A stretch of DNA of 64,000 nt from the NCBI GenBank assembly GCA_033807695.1, contig CM066306.1:1798001-1862000 (forward strand), in the 5' to 3' direction. This document shows, piece by piece, positions 1-9,125 of the stretch. Position 1 is the first letter of the stretch. Every line of letters begins with the position of its first letter. Source of the stretch: Daedaleopsis sinensis. Lineage: Eukaryota > Basidiomycota > Agaricomycetes > Polyporales > Polyporaceae. Both the position numbers and the translations under genes were made by a program. The notes under the pieces were generated by a model. That model saw only the letters and a list, made by a program, of their open reading frames with translations, did no database searches and had not been told where the DNA came from.

Positions 1-721
1 GCTCGGAGAATGTTGGCCTTCGCACCGAAATCGAGCACAGCGATCTTCACGTCTCCCGAGGGGTTCAGCTCGTAGGGAGCTTGGGTCGACACCTGCGCCA
101 CGAGGTTTTCGGTCGTGGGGTCCCAGTATTCCTCTGCGGGAGGAGCCGCGAGCGACGCGTCGGCCCCGACTGCGAGACGACCGAGGGTAGTCCCCTGGTC
201 ACGGAGAAGACGCGTGATAGCACGCGTGTCGACGCCTGTGATGCCGGGGACGTTGTTGCGCTGGCACCACGACGCAAGCGACTCGACGGCAGTGTAGTGG
301 GAGAACTTCTCCGCGACATCAGCGACGACGACGCCGGTGCACTGAATCTTCTCCGACTCGAGAACGACTCCCACGTCCTGACTGTTTACTGGCGTCTTGT
401 TTTGCGGTACGCCGTAGTTTCCGATGAGGGGAGTAGTGAAGACGAGAATCTGGCCACGGTAGGAAGGGTCCGTCATGGACTCGGTGTCTAGGGAATGTCA
501 GACCAAGCCACGAGGAGCCGTGGCAGAGGAGACTCACAAGATGTGATAGATGTTGAGAACACAGTCTCTCCAAAGATGCTTCGAGGTGCACCGAACGAGC
601 GGCCGGTGAATGACTGTCCGGTCTTGAGATGGAGAACCGCAGGGGGTCTGATGGATGAGGGAGCATGTGTAGCCAACCCTCGAGAGAGGCGTGTGAGACG
701 GGTGAGGCTGCGAGCTAGCAT
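1..721 (-). CDS. CPA1: Carbamoyl-phosphate synthase, arginine-specific small subunit (3' part outside window)
   Basis: Glutaminase subunit that, with the large subunit, makes carbamoyl phosphate from glutamine, bicarbonate and ATP for arginine synthesis, probably in mitochondria. Exons: 721-538 and 487 to the window edge; the 50-nt intron has GT/AG ends. The chosen ATG at 721 heads MLARSLTRLTRLSRG, an Arg/Ser-rich stretch that looks like a mitochondrial presequence. The small-subunit N-terminal domain follows (LHLKTGQSFTGRSFG, FGETVFSTSITSYTE, SYRGQILVFTTPLIGNYG). The visible part stops at VLDFGAKANILR, where the class-I glutamine amidotransferase domain begins, so the catalytic Cys/His/Glu are not in the window. 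An overlapping upstream ORF is described separately. Family assignment is firm; the presequence is inference. Confidence 0.92.
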
Positions 722-876
722 CTTGGTCTGTACGAATCGGCTTTTAATGGCTGAGGAGAGAGAAAACGAGGTCGCTGAGGTAGCTGTTGGACACAACGCG
801 TCAGTACAAGTCCAGCCAGTGCTGGTGAGCTAAGTAAAAGGGCTGACTCGTCGCGAGTGTTCTGAGTGAAAATCAT
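715..876 (-). promoter_or_regulatory. Upstream ORF overlapping the CPA1 start codon
   Basis: An ATG at 876 opens a 53-codon frame whose TAG stop (717-715) overlaps the CPA1 ATG (721-719) in another frame (ATGCTAG). Fungal CPA1/arg-2 mRNAs are known for an inhibitory uORF (arginine attenuator peptide). This peptide does not show the usual core of that peptide, so the uORF is seen directly but its role is inference. It also depends on the unknown transcription start and on the absence of a leader intron. Confidence 0.4.
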
Positions 877-1216
877 GTACGAGCGGAATCGCTCAGAGTA
901 GAAGAGAGTTGTGAGCAGGGCTCGAGGGGGTCCTGGGGGTAGCGGTGCGTGGCGAAGAAATTTACTGACTCGCGTTCCGTGCCCGTCAAATTATGTATGG
1001 AGTCAGATCATCGTGGGAATCTCGCTAATGACGTTATCTTATCTCCGTAAGTAGCCTGTTGTAACGGGGGTAAATAACGGTAAGTAATCAAACTATGTTT
1101 GATCGCCACTAATAGTAGCTGGCGGCGCTTGTTGCGATCCAGTACCCTCGAGACCCGCTCCGAAGTGCTCTTGCTTTCCTCTTCTCCATGACCTGGACTA
1201 TACGCGAGCGATTACA
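722..1216. other. Divergent promoter region, CPA1 / BSD gene
   Basis: Intergenic space between two divergently read genes. Apart from the CPA1 uORF I see no gene. It contains a run rich in GTAA/TAAC words around 1040-1095. Confidence 0.5.
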
Positions 1217-2995
1217 ATGAACTTCTTTGACGCATACGATGTCCCTGGAACCACGACGCCACCCGCGACAACTCCGCCCCAACCAACTCTGAACGAGGAG
1301 GTCACGCAGGTTGTTGGGCAGCTCTCCCGATTCTGGGGCGGGTTTCGGAAACAAGTACGCATAAAAGCTATGTCGTGTCGAGCCACGGCTGAAATGTACG
1401 CGAACCCTCCGCCTCTACGTAACTAGAGCCAGACAGTCTTAGAATCCGCGCGCAAGGACTTGGGGGAGGTCGTGCAGCAGGCCCAGAAGGAGCTCACGAA
1501 ACTCACCGAGGCAGCGCCTACATCTTCTTCCGAGCCCGAAGCCGACTCGTCCCCTACTGAGAAGGCGGTCTCTGCAGACGCAGAAGGGTCAGATTCCGTC
1601 CCATCTACGTCCCCCGATCCGCACACGACCTCGGACGAAGCCATACCCGCACCATCCTCCTCCGCCTCCGAGCCCTCTCAGCCCCAGACCCTTTTCTCCC
1701 GACTTCAAGCGTCGCTACCCCCGTCATTAGTGACTACCGTCCAGTCGCAGCTCCCGGAGACATTGAAAGAGACATTGAAGCACGCTCGCGTCGGGAGTGC
1801 GAATCTCACAGCGCTGGACTTTGCACAGCTGCGCAGCACGATAACGTCGGAGTTGCAGCGCGTGCAGGGCGCGACAGAAGGCTACGTCCACCGCAGCGAG
1901 GAGTTCCTGCGCGAGGCTGGGGAGTTCCTGAAGGATGCTGTCAAGGTCGTGCCCCCGGAGGAGGGCGACTCCGGCTACTCAGGACTCATATGGGATGGGA
2001 CGGACGTGTGGATGCTGCCTACGGGAGGCGATGTGGAGCCACCGTCGTCCGACGCCGCGGCTAGCAAGGGCAAAGGCAAAGAGCGTGAAGGGTCCGCGAG
2101 CAGCGGACGGCCGTCGGTCGACACGCTTCGTGCTGTCGCGACTCGCGCGGAGTCCATGCTCAAGCAGCTGCGACACGACGCGGCGGTCATCAAGGCGGAC
2201 CCGAAGGAAGACGAGAACGTCCGCGACTTGTACAGCAATTGGCTTGCGGCCGAGGCTGCTTCGGAGGATCGTGGACTCGGTACGACTGCGTGGCAGAACA
2301 AAGTCGAACGGGCGCTGGCTGATCCGGTGGACGGAAGTGCGCTCAAGGCCACTCTGGACGCGCTAGGTAGATGCCCACCGTTCTTCTCAAAAGGCTCAGA
2401 AGCTGATTTGCCCATTATGCAGTGCCGGAGACGTTGACGCAGGAAGGATTTTGGACACGGTACTTCTTCCGCGTACATCAGGTCGAACGCGAGGAGGCAC
2501 GGCGGAAAGCTATCATTCAAGGTAAGGATGGTTCGCTGATACACCGAGACGACGAGTTTGATTGCTTATTCTTTGATAGGCACAAACGAGAACGACGATG
2601 ATTTCAGCTGGGAAGACGATGAAGAGGACGCGACGTCGCCGACAATGAGAGCACAGCCCGTAGCTGCGGACTCGACAACGCCGACGGCGTCCGCGGCTCA
2701 TCTCTCACCGCCTGTAGCTGAGAACAAGTCGCGTGCTTCGACTCCGGGGCACGCTAGTCCTCGACAAAGTAGCGAGGATAGCTATGACGTTGTTTCATCG
2801 CAGGTCAGCAGCGCCGGTGCAGCGGAAACCGCTACGTTGAAGGCAAAGGTATCAGAGAAGAAGGCAAAGTCTGACGACGGCGAAGAGGATGAAGAGGACG
2901 AGGATGAGGACGAAGATGAGGATGAGGATGATGATGATGAGGAGGAGGAGGAGGAGGAGGAGGAGGAGGAAGAGGAAGAGAGTGACTGGGAGTAA
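1217..2995 (+). CDS. BSD-domain protein
   Basis: Exons 1217-1354, 1433-2366, 2423-2521 and 2580-2995 give 528 residues. The BSD domain lies around residues 355-395, with the hallmark VPETLTQEGFWTRYFFRV followed by HQVEREEARRKAI and a FSW motif in the next exon. BSD domains are short three-helix modules first defined in BTF2, synapse-associated and DOS2-like proteins. This overall layout (N-terminal helical region, central BSD, acidic tail) resembles the BSDC1/Dos2-like group rather than TFIIH p62. Residues 60-120 are Ser/Thr/Pro-rich. The C-terminus is an almost pure Asp/Glu run encoded by GAT/GAG repeats and ends in SDWE. The start at 1217 is the first ATG and makes MNFFDAYDVPGTTTP. Cellular role unknown; the family call is strong from the domain alone. 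Confidence 0.85.
2880..2982 (+). repeat. GAT/GAG trinucleotide repeat coding an acidic tail
   Basis: About 100 bp of imperfect GA(T/C/G) and GAG trinucleotides, coding roughly 35 Asp/Glu residues at the end of the BSD protein. Length variation between strains would stay in frame. Confidence 0.85.
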
Positions 2996-3312
2996 CTTCG
3001 CTCAGGGAGTGACAGTGAGCAGTGATTTAGTGCTTGTATGTTTGTACGGCTATTGGACTGTAGTGGGGTGGAGGCAACTATTTCTTGGTCAACGGATCAA
3101 GACAAAGCCAAGTTGGATCGAGGTGACGCCCAGTAGCCTGTAGGTAATCTAAATTAGGCAGTGGCTGTGCGGCGTTCGAGGTTTCCTAGCCGCGAGGGGC
3201 TAGTCGAGGGTTTGACCCTGGTTTGACCGCGACTGCGAGCTGCTGCGAGTTGCAGTACCGCTTAACGACTTCTCCGGCGATATTGGCTGCCCGCTTATCC
3301 GTTCAGCCGACT

Positions 3313-3318
3313 TATAAA
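3313..3318 (+). promoter_or_regulatory. TATA box of the Zn2Cys6 factor gene
   Basis: TATAAA 106 bp before the ATG at 3424, in the 428-bp space after the BSD gene. No other feature was seen in that space. Confidence 0.45.
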
Positions 3319-3423
3319 CGTAGGCCTGCGCTCTGCCATAACCTACCACCCGACGGCAACGACAACACCCCTGCTCGCCGCCTCATCTTATCGCCTCTCT
3401 CGGACCTGCGTCTCACTGTGATC

Positions 3424-6400
3424 ATGGACACCTCTCTACAGGCCTTCCACGACTCCTTGCTCGATGATCTAAATTCCGACAGCCTCGAGAGAGTGCTCGC
3501 ATACGCTACTAGTCCCTCTTACTCTGGATCTTACAGCGGTCCTTCTTCTACCACTTCCCCCGATACCACTTCCCCCGATGCTTCTGGATTATCAGAGCGC
3601 TCCCCAGCGGCCGAGTATGGTCAAGAGCATGCAAGTCCGAGCCGGAGCGCGTCGTCCTCCCCGCATCGGCTTTCCTCTTCCCACAACGCTACGCGGAAGC
3701 GCATACGGCCCAAGGTCGACCTTGCTCCTGGCCAGCCTCCCACTGCACGTGGAAACCCTCGCATACGCGTATTCGTAGCTTGCTACCAATGGTAGGCTCG
3801 ATTTACTGTTCAAACGCTCTCGATACTGACTGGAAAGTGACGGACGTAGCCGCGCCCGCAAAATACGCTGTGACGGGGCCAAACCGATATGTCACAACTG
3901 CCAAAAGCGTCCATCAGGGGCGCCGCAGTGCAACTACGACTCGGGCCCCAACCGGCGCGGAAGGGAAAGAGGCGGTACTCGTGCGCGTGCGGCAAAGCAA
4001 AATGAAGGTTTGACAGAAGCGCGTTCATCGAGACGCAGGCGCAGCTCGCAAAGGGGTGCAGATCCTCTTCCTCCTCAGACGCCCTCCGACGCCGATGTCT
4101 GGGAGCACACTGCGCAATCCAATGAAGTGATGGCTTCGCCGCCGCCGGAACAACGTGCCGCTGAGATCGAGTTTCCTGACATCGCCAATGTAGGCATTTG
4201 GGTCGCCTGCTCGATACTGGAAACTCATGCGACGACGTAGGAAATGGCTTGGGAGCTTGACGACCCGCTTCTGTTCGACATAGGATCAATAGAGCCGTCT
4301 TTTGGGATGCAAGTCGCTGCAATTGTGGTCACGCCACCGCAAGCAGACGACGAGGATCAGAACCAGGACCATAACCAGCAGCAGTCCCTCCCCTCTAATC
4401 CAGGAGCACAGTTCGCCCGCGATACGTGGTGGGATGCGCTCTTGACTTTTTATACTGTCCAGGCGGAACCCGACAACGACATGCAGATCATCTCGCTATC
4501 GCCTGCCCAACGCAGTACTGCGATGAAGGCAATGATGACTGACCTCAAGGCTCTGTTTCAGTCATCTCCCTGCTGGGTCAGCTACATCAACCTCCCGCGC
4601 TTCTTCGACATGCTCTTCAACCCAATTCGCCGGCACAACCTCCAGCCGAGTCTGCTGCTGGGCGCACTCGCGCTTGGGACACTGTCCACGAGTTCAGAGC
4701 GGGAGCATGGTGCTCGTGGAAGGCAGAAGGCCCTGAAACTTTTAGAGATGGCGCACGGAGCTCTCGAGGGAGCCCTGGCTACTGGATGGGTCGATATCGG
4801 GTTGGCTCAAGCAGCTTTGGTTAGTTTCCGATCTGATCTCTATTGTTGAAACGAACCACTCTGAGCATTCATTCAATACCTCCGGTCAACAGCTCATCGT
4901 GTTCTTCGAGATGCAGTCACACCCGCTGCAGTCCATGGCCAGGTCTCGGTCTGCACTGCTTCTCCTCGACTCCCTCTTCAGGTTGTTCTCTTTGATGAGC
5001 GTGGACGAAGGTTTCAAGTCCAGGGGCCGCTCCCCCTCCGACGTTGTTCGTGCGACCGCGCGGAACGAATTTAACCCTGCCGTTCACCTGGGGTTTCTAC
5101 CACAGCCACAGTATTCCAGTTATCAGGGAAACCTCCCACGCGCACCTAGCCCCCCTAACTCAATCCCGCACCTCACTGCACGTCTGTTCGACTACATAGT
5201 CCCGCCATGCTCTCCTATGCACGGGGAACAGGTCCATCCTCGCCGCGGTTGCAAGTGTAAGTCATACAGTCTCGGATCTAATTGGCCGGCCGTGCAGAAC
5301 GTCGCGCCTTCCTGGACGGGGACGATGATGTGGCCCGAGGGGCTGTCCGAAGGGGAGTTTCAGAGAGAGGAGAGCCGTAGGCTAGTCTGGGCCGCCATCA
5401 TGGTCATCGCGAACTACAGTCTATATGTCACCGCCTCGCCAGACGATATCATGGACATCGGGCAGCTGTTTGTCAGGGAGTCAGAAAGCGTGAGTGCCGC
5501 TTTCCATCGATTGTAGTTGCCTCGCCGATCGCTCATGCTACCCAGTTTGCGCTCATGCTCCCTGGCGAGGCGTTGGCGGCCACCGGAGTCGCCATGGAGG
5601 CGGACGACATCTGGACCGTGAATATGCGAGCGATGTACCTCATGCATGCTTGCATGCGGATCAAGGTGGCGGACGACCTGAGTGCGGCCGACCGCGCACA
5701 ACTCGCGGTGCAGGCCTGGCTGGAAGTAGATGACTTAGAGAAGAGGCTAGAAAGGCACACATGCGATTTGGATACCTCGTTCGGGTTCCAAACTAGCGAG
5801 ATACTGTTCAGGTACGTGATCCTCCCCTTCCCCACTGTCAGTAACGCTCGCTAACTATTCTGCGGCACTCGTAGCATGCGCATGTTGACCTCATATGAAT
5901 TCCAAAAGTTTATCCCACAGGTCACGACGTGAGCACACTAACCATCTGTGTGCGTTTTGGACACATCCTCATTCACGCTCGCTGGGGTGCAGGAACGGAA
6001 GCGTCCTGTTCTATCGCGACAAGGCCGAGGCTTGGCGTGAGTAGCAGTCCATTCCTGAACAAGAACCACCAATACACACATGACAACTAACACGATCCAC
6101 ACAGTCCGGATCGCAAAGGAGATATCAGATTGGATATGGGAGAGCATCAACAACACGGCGTCCTTGAATCTGGACCACCGCAAGTCGCTCCTCATCTACT
6201 GGTATGTGGCGAGCGTCCGCAGGTCAGCACCCCCTCTTCCCTCACACGCCACACGCATCGTCTCACCTCCGTTTGTCCCGTAGAGCCTTGGCGCTGTGGA
6301 GGAGGGACAACGGCCTGACGCTTGCACTCACGCTCGCGCGAACGTGCGCGGAGCGCGTCGAGTTCCTGATGATGTTCTGGCCAAACTCGCGTACGTACCG

Positions 6401-6621
6401 TTCTTCTCCCCGCACGCCGACACGTTGGGGTGTCTTTGCCGGTGACTGCGCTGACGTCCTTCTTCTTCTCTGCGTCGTTTCGCTCAGGTCTGCGCGAGGT
6501 CTGGCAGGTTTGGCGGATGCAGCTCGTCGAAGCGTGTCTCCAAGCCGGCGTCGCCCCTCCGTCGGCCAGCATACCGCGTAGACCCCGTCCGCAAGCTGCA
6601 GCTGCAGCCGAGGCGTCGTGA
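3424..6621 (+). CDS. Zn2Cys6 fungal transcription factor with middle homology region
   Basis: Ten exons: 3424-3791, 3850-4189, 4241-4819, 4893-5489, 5546-5811, 5875-5928, 5993-6036, 6105-6222, 6284-6390 and 6488-6621 (868 residues). The DNA-binding binuclear zinc cluster has Cys at about 120, 123, 130, 137, 140 and 150 (C-x2-C-x6-C-x6-C-x2-C-x9-C). The first intron splits the codon of the second Cys, and only splicing produces ACYQCRARKIRC. Basic residues follow (GPNRRGRERG). Downstream is the helical fungal-specific regulatory domain, including FDYIVPPCSPMHGEQVHPRR and EESRRLVWAAIMVIANYSLY. The N-terminal 110 residues are Ser-rich. Targets cannot be read from sequence. The exon 8/9 junction uses the GTCAGC donor at 6223, because the earlier GTATGT donor would create a stop. 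Confidence 0.85.
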
Positions 6622-7105
6622 AGGTTATGGCCCGGCCGCGAAAAATCCCGACTGCTATCGCCACAATAGACAAGATTTGTATTCGATTTCCGGCACTATA
6701 CGGCTATTTCCAATCTTACTGTATTCCATTCATCACTAACTGAACAGGCCTGCGGACACGTATGAGCGGTGCGTCTTCTATAACGGAAGCCTGAAGGCGC
6801 CCTACTGCAATACAAATGCCACTGTATCAGATCCTTGAGCTGCTGCGAGCAGGTGCTGACGGACTGGGTATACATGTGCGCCCAGAGCGTCGGACAACTC
6901 TACCCATTGTGAAGGGTAAGTATGCCCTGCAATTCACTTGCACAACCCCGCCCTCTCCCAGCGTCTCTATGCGGCCACAATCTACGGGACAGCGCCTGAC
7001 AGCGCTCGAGGACTGTATAAAAAGCGGCTCGTACAGTCTGTTCACTATAGTGAATCACCCTCCCGAACTCCCCCAGAAACTCTGAGCCCTACTCGACATT
7101 GGGCC
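6622..7105. other. Intergenic region before the EthD gene
   Basis: No gene seen. A TATA box (TATAAAAA, 7016-7023) lies 83 bp before the EthD ATG, downstream of a short inverted repeat around AGCGCCTGACAGCGCT (6991-7006). Confidence 0.5.
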
Positions 7106-7611
7106 ATGAGTACTACAACTTCTACAAGCACGAGCGCGCCCGCCCCCCGCATTTGCGTCATGGGGCTGGTCGTCCCGAAGCCCGGCATGTCTGTCGAGGA
7201 GTTCTACGACTACTGGCTCAACACCCACGCGAAGGTGTTCTCCTCGATCGCTATCGCGAAGCGGAACCTGACCAAGTACGAGCAGGTACGTGCCTCCCAT
7301 GCATGCTCTCCCCCTCCGAGGTCCCGAGATCTAGAGCGCACGTCGCTGACTTGACGGTACTTTGACACGGTGCCAACCAGTTCCACTTCGACGCCAAGTC
7401 CGCCGCTGCGCTGGGCGCGGACTCCCCGGGCGTCGCGACGCCGCCGTACGCGGGGATAGGGATCTTCGAGGCGGAGTCCTTGGACAAGATCCTCGAGATA
7501 TTCCAGGACGAGGAGTACCTCCGCGTGGTCGTCCCCGACGAGGAGCGGTTCATCTCTAGGAAGGACATGCAGGTCCTCGCGGGGTCGCGCTTCACGATAT
7601 TCGGAGCCTGA
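7106..7611 (+). CDS. EthD-domain protein (alpha/beta-barrel dimer fold)
   Basis: Two exons, 7106-7285 and 7381-7611, give 136 residues. After a Thr/Ser-rich leader the sequence GLVVPKPGMSVEEFYDYW and LNTHAKV is the classic start of EthD-like proteins: a strand, then PGxSxEEFxxYWxxxHA. EthD proteins are small ferredoxin-like barrels. The founding bacterial member is needed for ether-fuel degradation, and fungal relatives include polyketide cyclases, dehydratases and many of unknown role. The C-terminal half (RVVVPDEERFISRKD) fits the EthD pattern of a final strand plus an Arg/Lys-Asp segment. There is no signal peptide or membrane span. No biosynthetic gene cluster surrounds it, so a substrate cannot be proposed. 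Confidence 0.78.
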
Positions 7612-8140
7612 AGGAGGGCTGGTCGAGAGCCGAAATAACTCTGACAATTTTTGCATCCTTCTGTATTGTATTCCCGGTGGCTGCCACATTCCTCGTCTGT
7701 GTGAAAATGCTTACGAGAGTGCGAGCATGTGTCGATTTCAAGCCTTCAATGCAAGCGAGGAAAGACTACTATGCCGCTGTCACCGTTGAGGATAGTCAAC
7801 GTTCAAAGGTGGGCCTAGCATGGATATCGCACCATAAGCGGTGTATCTCCGCTAGTACGTGTGACCACTGACCCAATTTGAAGGTATCGTGCCAAACAGC
7901 TCTCTAGTGGGTGACAAACTTGAACTGAACTTGGCATCTGGTGACGACTTTGTTTGGGCGCTTATATTACCATATTGGTCAGATATATCCACCTCCAGTG
8001 GGCGATAGCAAGATGTCCAAAGGCCACACAGGTGTACAAATACAAAAGCACCCGGGGAAGTGAAGCTCCAAGATTCGCACAGCATATTATACAGCAATGG
8101 TACATCGATTAATACATTGGCTTCGTAAGCTTCATGCTGC
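7612..8140. other. Convergent intergenic region (EthD / HSP12 3' sides)
   Basis: Two 3' flanks facing each other. No open frame with splice logic, RNA gene or repeat was recognised. Confidence 0.4.
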
Positions 8141-8521
8141 TCATTGGTTGCCGAAGCCCATCGCATTCTTCGCCTTCTGAGTCAGCGATGGCTGTAGTGA
8201 TGATATAGAACGGTCAGCAGTGGCTCGATACGAGGTTATAGAGCGCAGCCTGGGCAGCGCACCTGGTTCTCGTTGGAGTTTGTGCTGAACGTGTCTCCCA
8301 CCTTCTGGGAGGTCGACTTCTCGCTTTGGGGCTGCATCGACGACGCTGCAGAGTCGGTCTTGCCCTTGAACTTGTCACCGAAGTGCTCGGTGGTCGACTT
8401 CTCGGAGTCGGGCTGTACATGACCGTCAGTATGATTTGGAGGAGTCAATGCGATGGATGTGTCCGACTTTGATGGCAGCAGAGGCCTTGTCGGTGAAGGA
8501 TTGACGGCCGTTGTCGGACAT
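8141..8521 (-). CDS. HSP12: Hsp9/Hsp12 family heat-shock protein
   Basis: Exons 8521-8468, 8412-8263 and 8191-8141 give 84 residues. The N-terminus MSDNGRQSFTDKASAAIKPD matches the Hsp9/12 signature (MSDxGRxxFxDKxSExxKPDSxK). Hsp12 proteins are small, very hydrophilic and disordered in water. They are induced by heat, osmotic stress and starvation and bind or stabilise membranes. Residues 19-60 contain an internal duplication: PDSEKSTTEHFGDKF and PQSEKSTSQKVGDTF. The end (LTQKAKNAMGF) is a short amphipathic helix. A TATA box and a perfect cAMP-response-type element lie upstream, which fits stress control. Confidence 0.9.
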
Positions 8522-8627
8522 GGTGATTATAGGTAGTGGTAGTGGTAGAGGTAGAAGTGGGAGTAGATGGTAGAAAGTGAGTCGTGTGATGTGTGAGATG
8601 TTTGCGCTTGCTCGAATCCGCGCAGAT

Positions 8628-8634
8628 TATATAT
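8628..8634 (-). promoter_or_regulatory. TATA box of HSP12
   Basis: TATATAT about 107 bp upstream of the HSP12 ATG, the only strong TATA in the 604-bp upstream space. Confidence 0.5.
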
Positions 8635-8808
8635 CGCTCTGGGTGGCTGCGGAGCTCCGTCGTGGTGTTTAGTTACAAGACAGATGACGTCTGACTTCCA
8701 CTGGGGCGACTCGTCATAGAATACAGTACGTGGAGGTTTTCCGTCCACCCAGCTTGAATCACTCCAAATGGACGCCAACTTGTGCCACACTTTAGCGAGG
8801 CCCCATAC

Positions 8809-8816
8809 TGACGTCA
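8809..8816 (-). promoter_or_regulatory. CRE-type palindrome upstream of HSP12
   Basis: TGACGTCA, 288 bp before the HSP12 ATG, with a half-match TGACGTCT near 8684-8691. This palindrome is the known site of ATF/CREB-type bZIP factors (Atf1/Sko1 class) that act under stress. Use here is inferred. Confidence 0.4.
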
Positions 8817-9083
8817 GGTCAGGTCACACCTGAATGCAGCATTAGTGCTTGCGATTGTTACGAGCTAGAACGAGATGGGTGACATAGCCAAGAGAGGTAC
8901 CGGGCAGTCTAGCTAATGTATGCCGTTGAGGGAAGGGGTGGCTCGGGAATACAAACGGCCAATCTGCCACATGCATTGTATTACGGGATCTACAGTACTG
9001 TACTTCTGCCATGCATATGGAAGTTCGAGATGGATGCAAGATATACGGGAGCATGAGAGATAGATGGAGTCTATGTATATGCG

Positions 9084-9105
9084 ACAAGATGCAAGATGCA
9101 AGATG
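9084..9105. repeat. Short tandem repeat, 7-bp unit
   Basis: Three copies of CAAGATG in the 3' flank of the 1,637-residue protein gene. Probably a simple repeat. Confidence 0.6.
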
Positions 9106-9125
9106 TGAGTTGGGTACCAAAAATG

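Noticed and set aside
6202..6290. GTATGT donor for transcription-factor exon 8
   Set aside because: Joining to the next exon creates a TGA stop; the later GTCAGC donor keeps the frame.
7106..7611. EthD protein as part of a secondary-metabolite cluster
   Set aside because: Flanking genes are a lone transcription factor and HSP12; no synthase, oxidase or transporter nearby.
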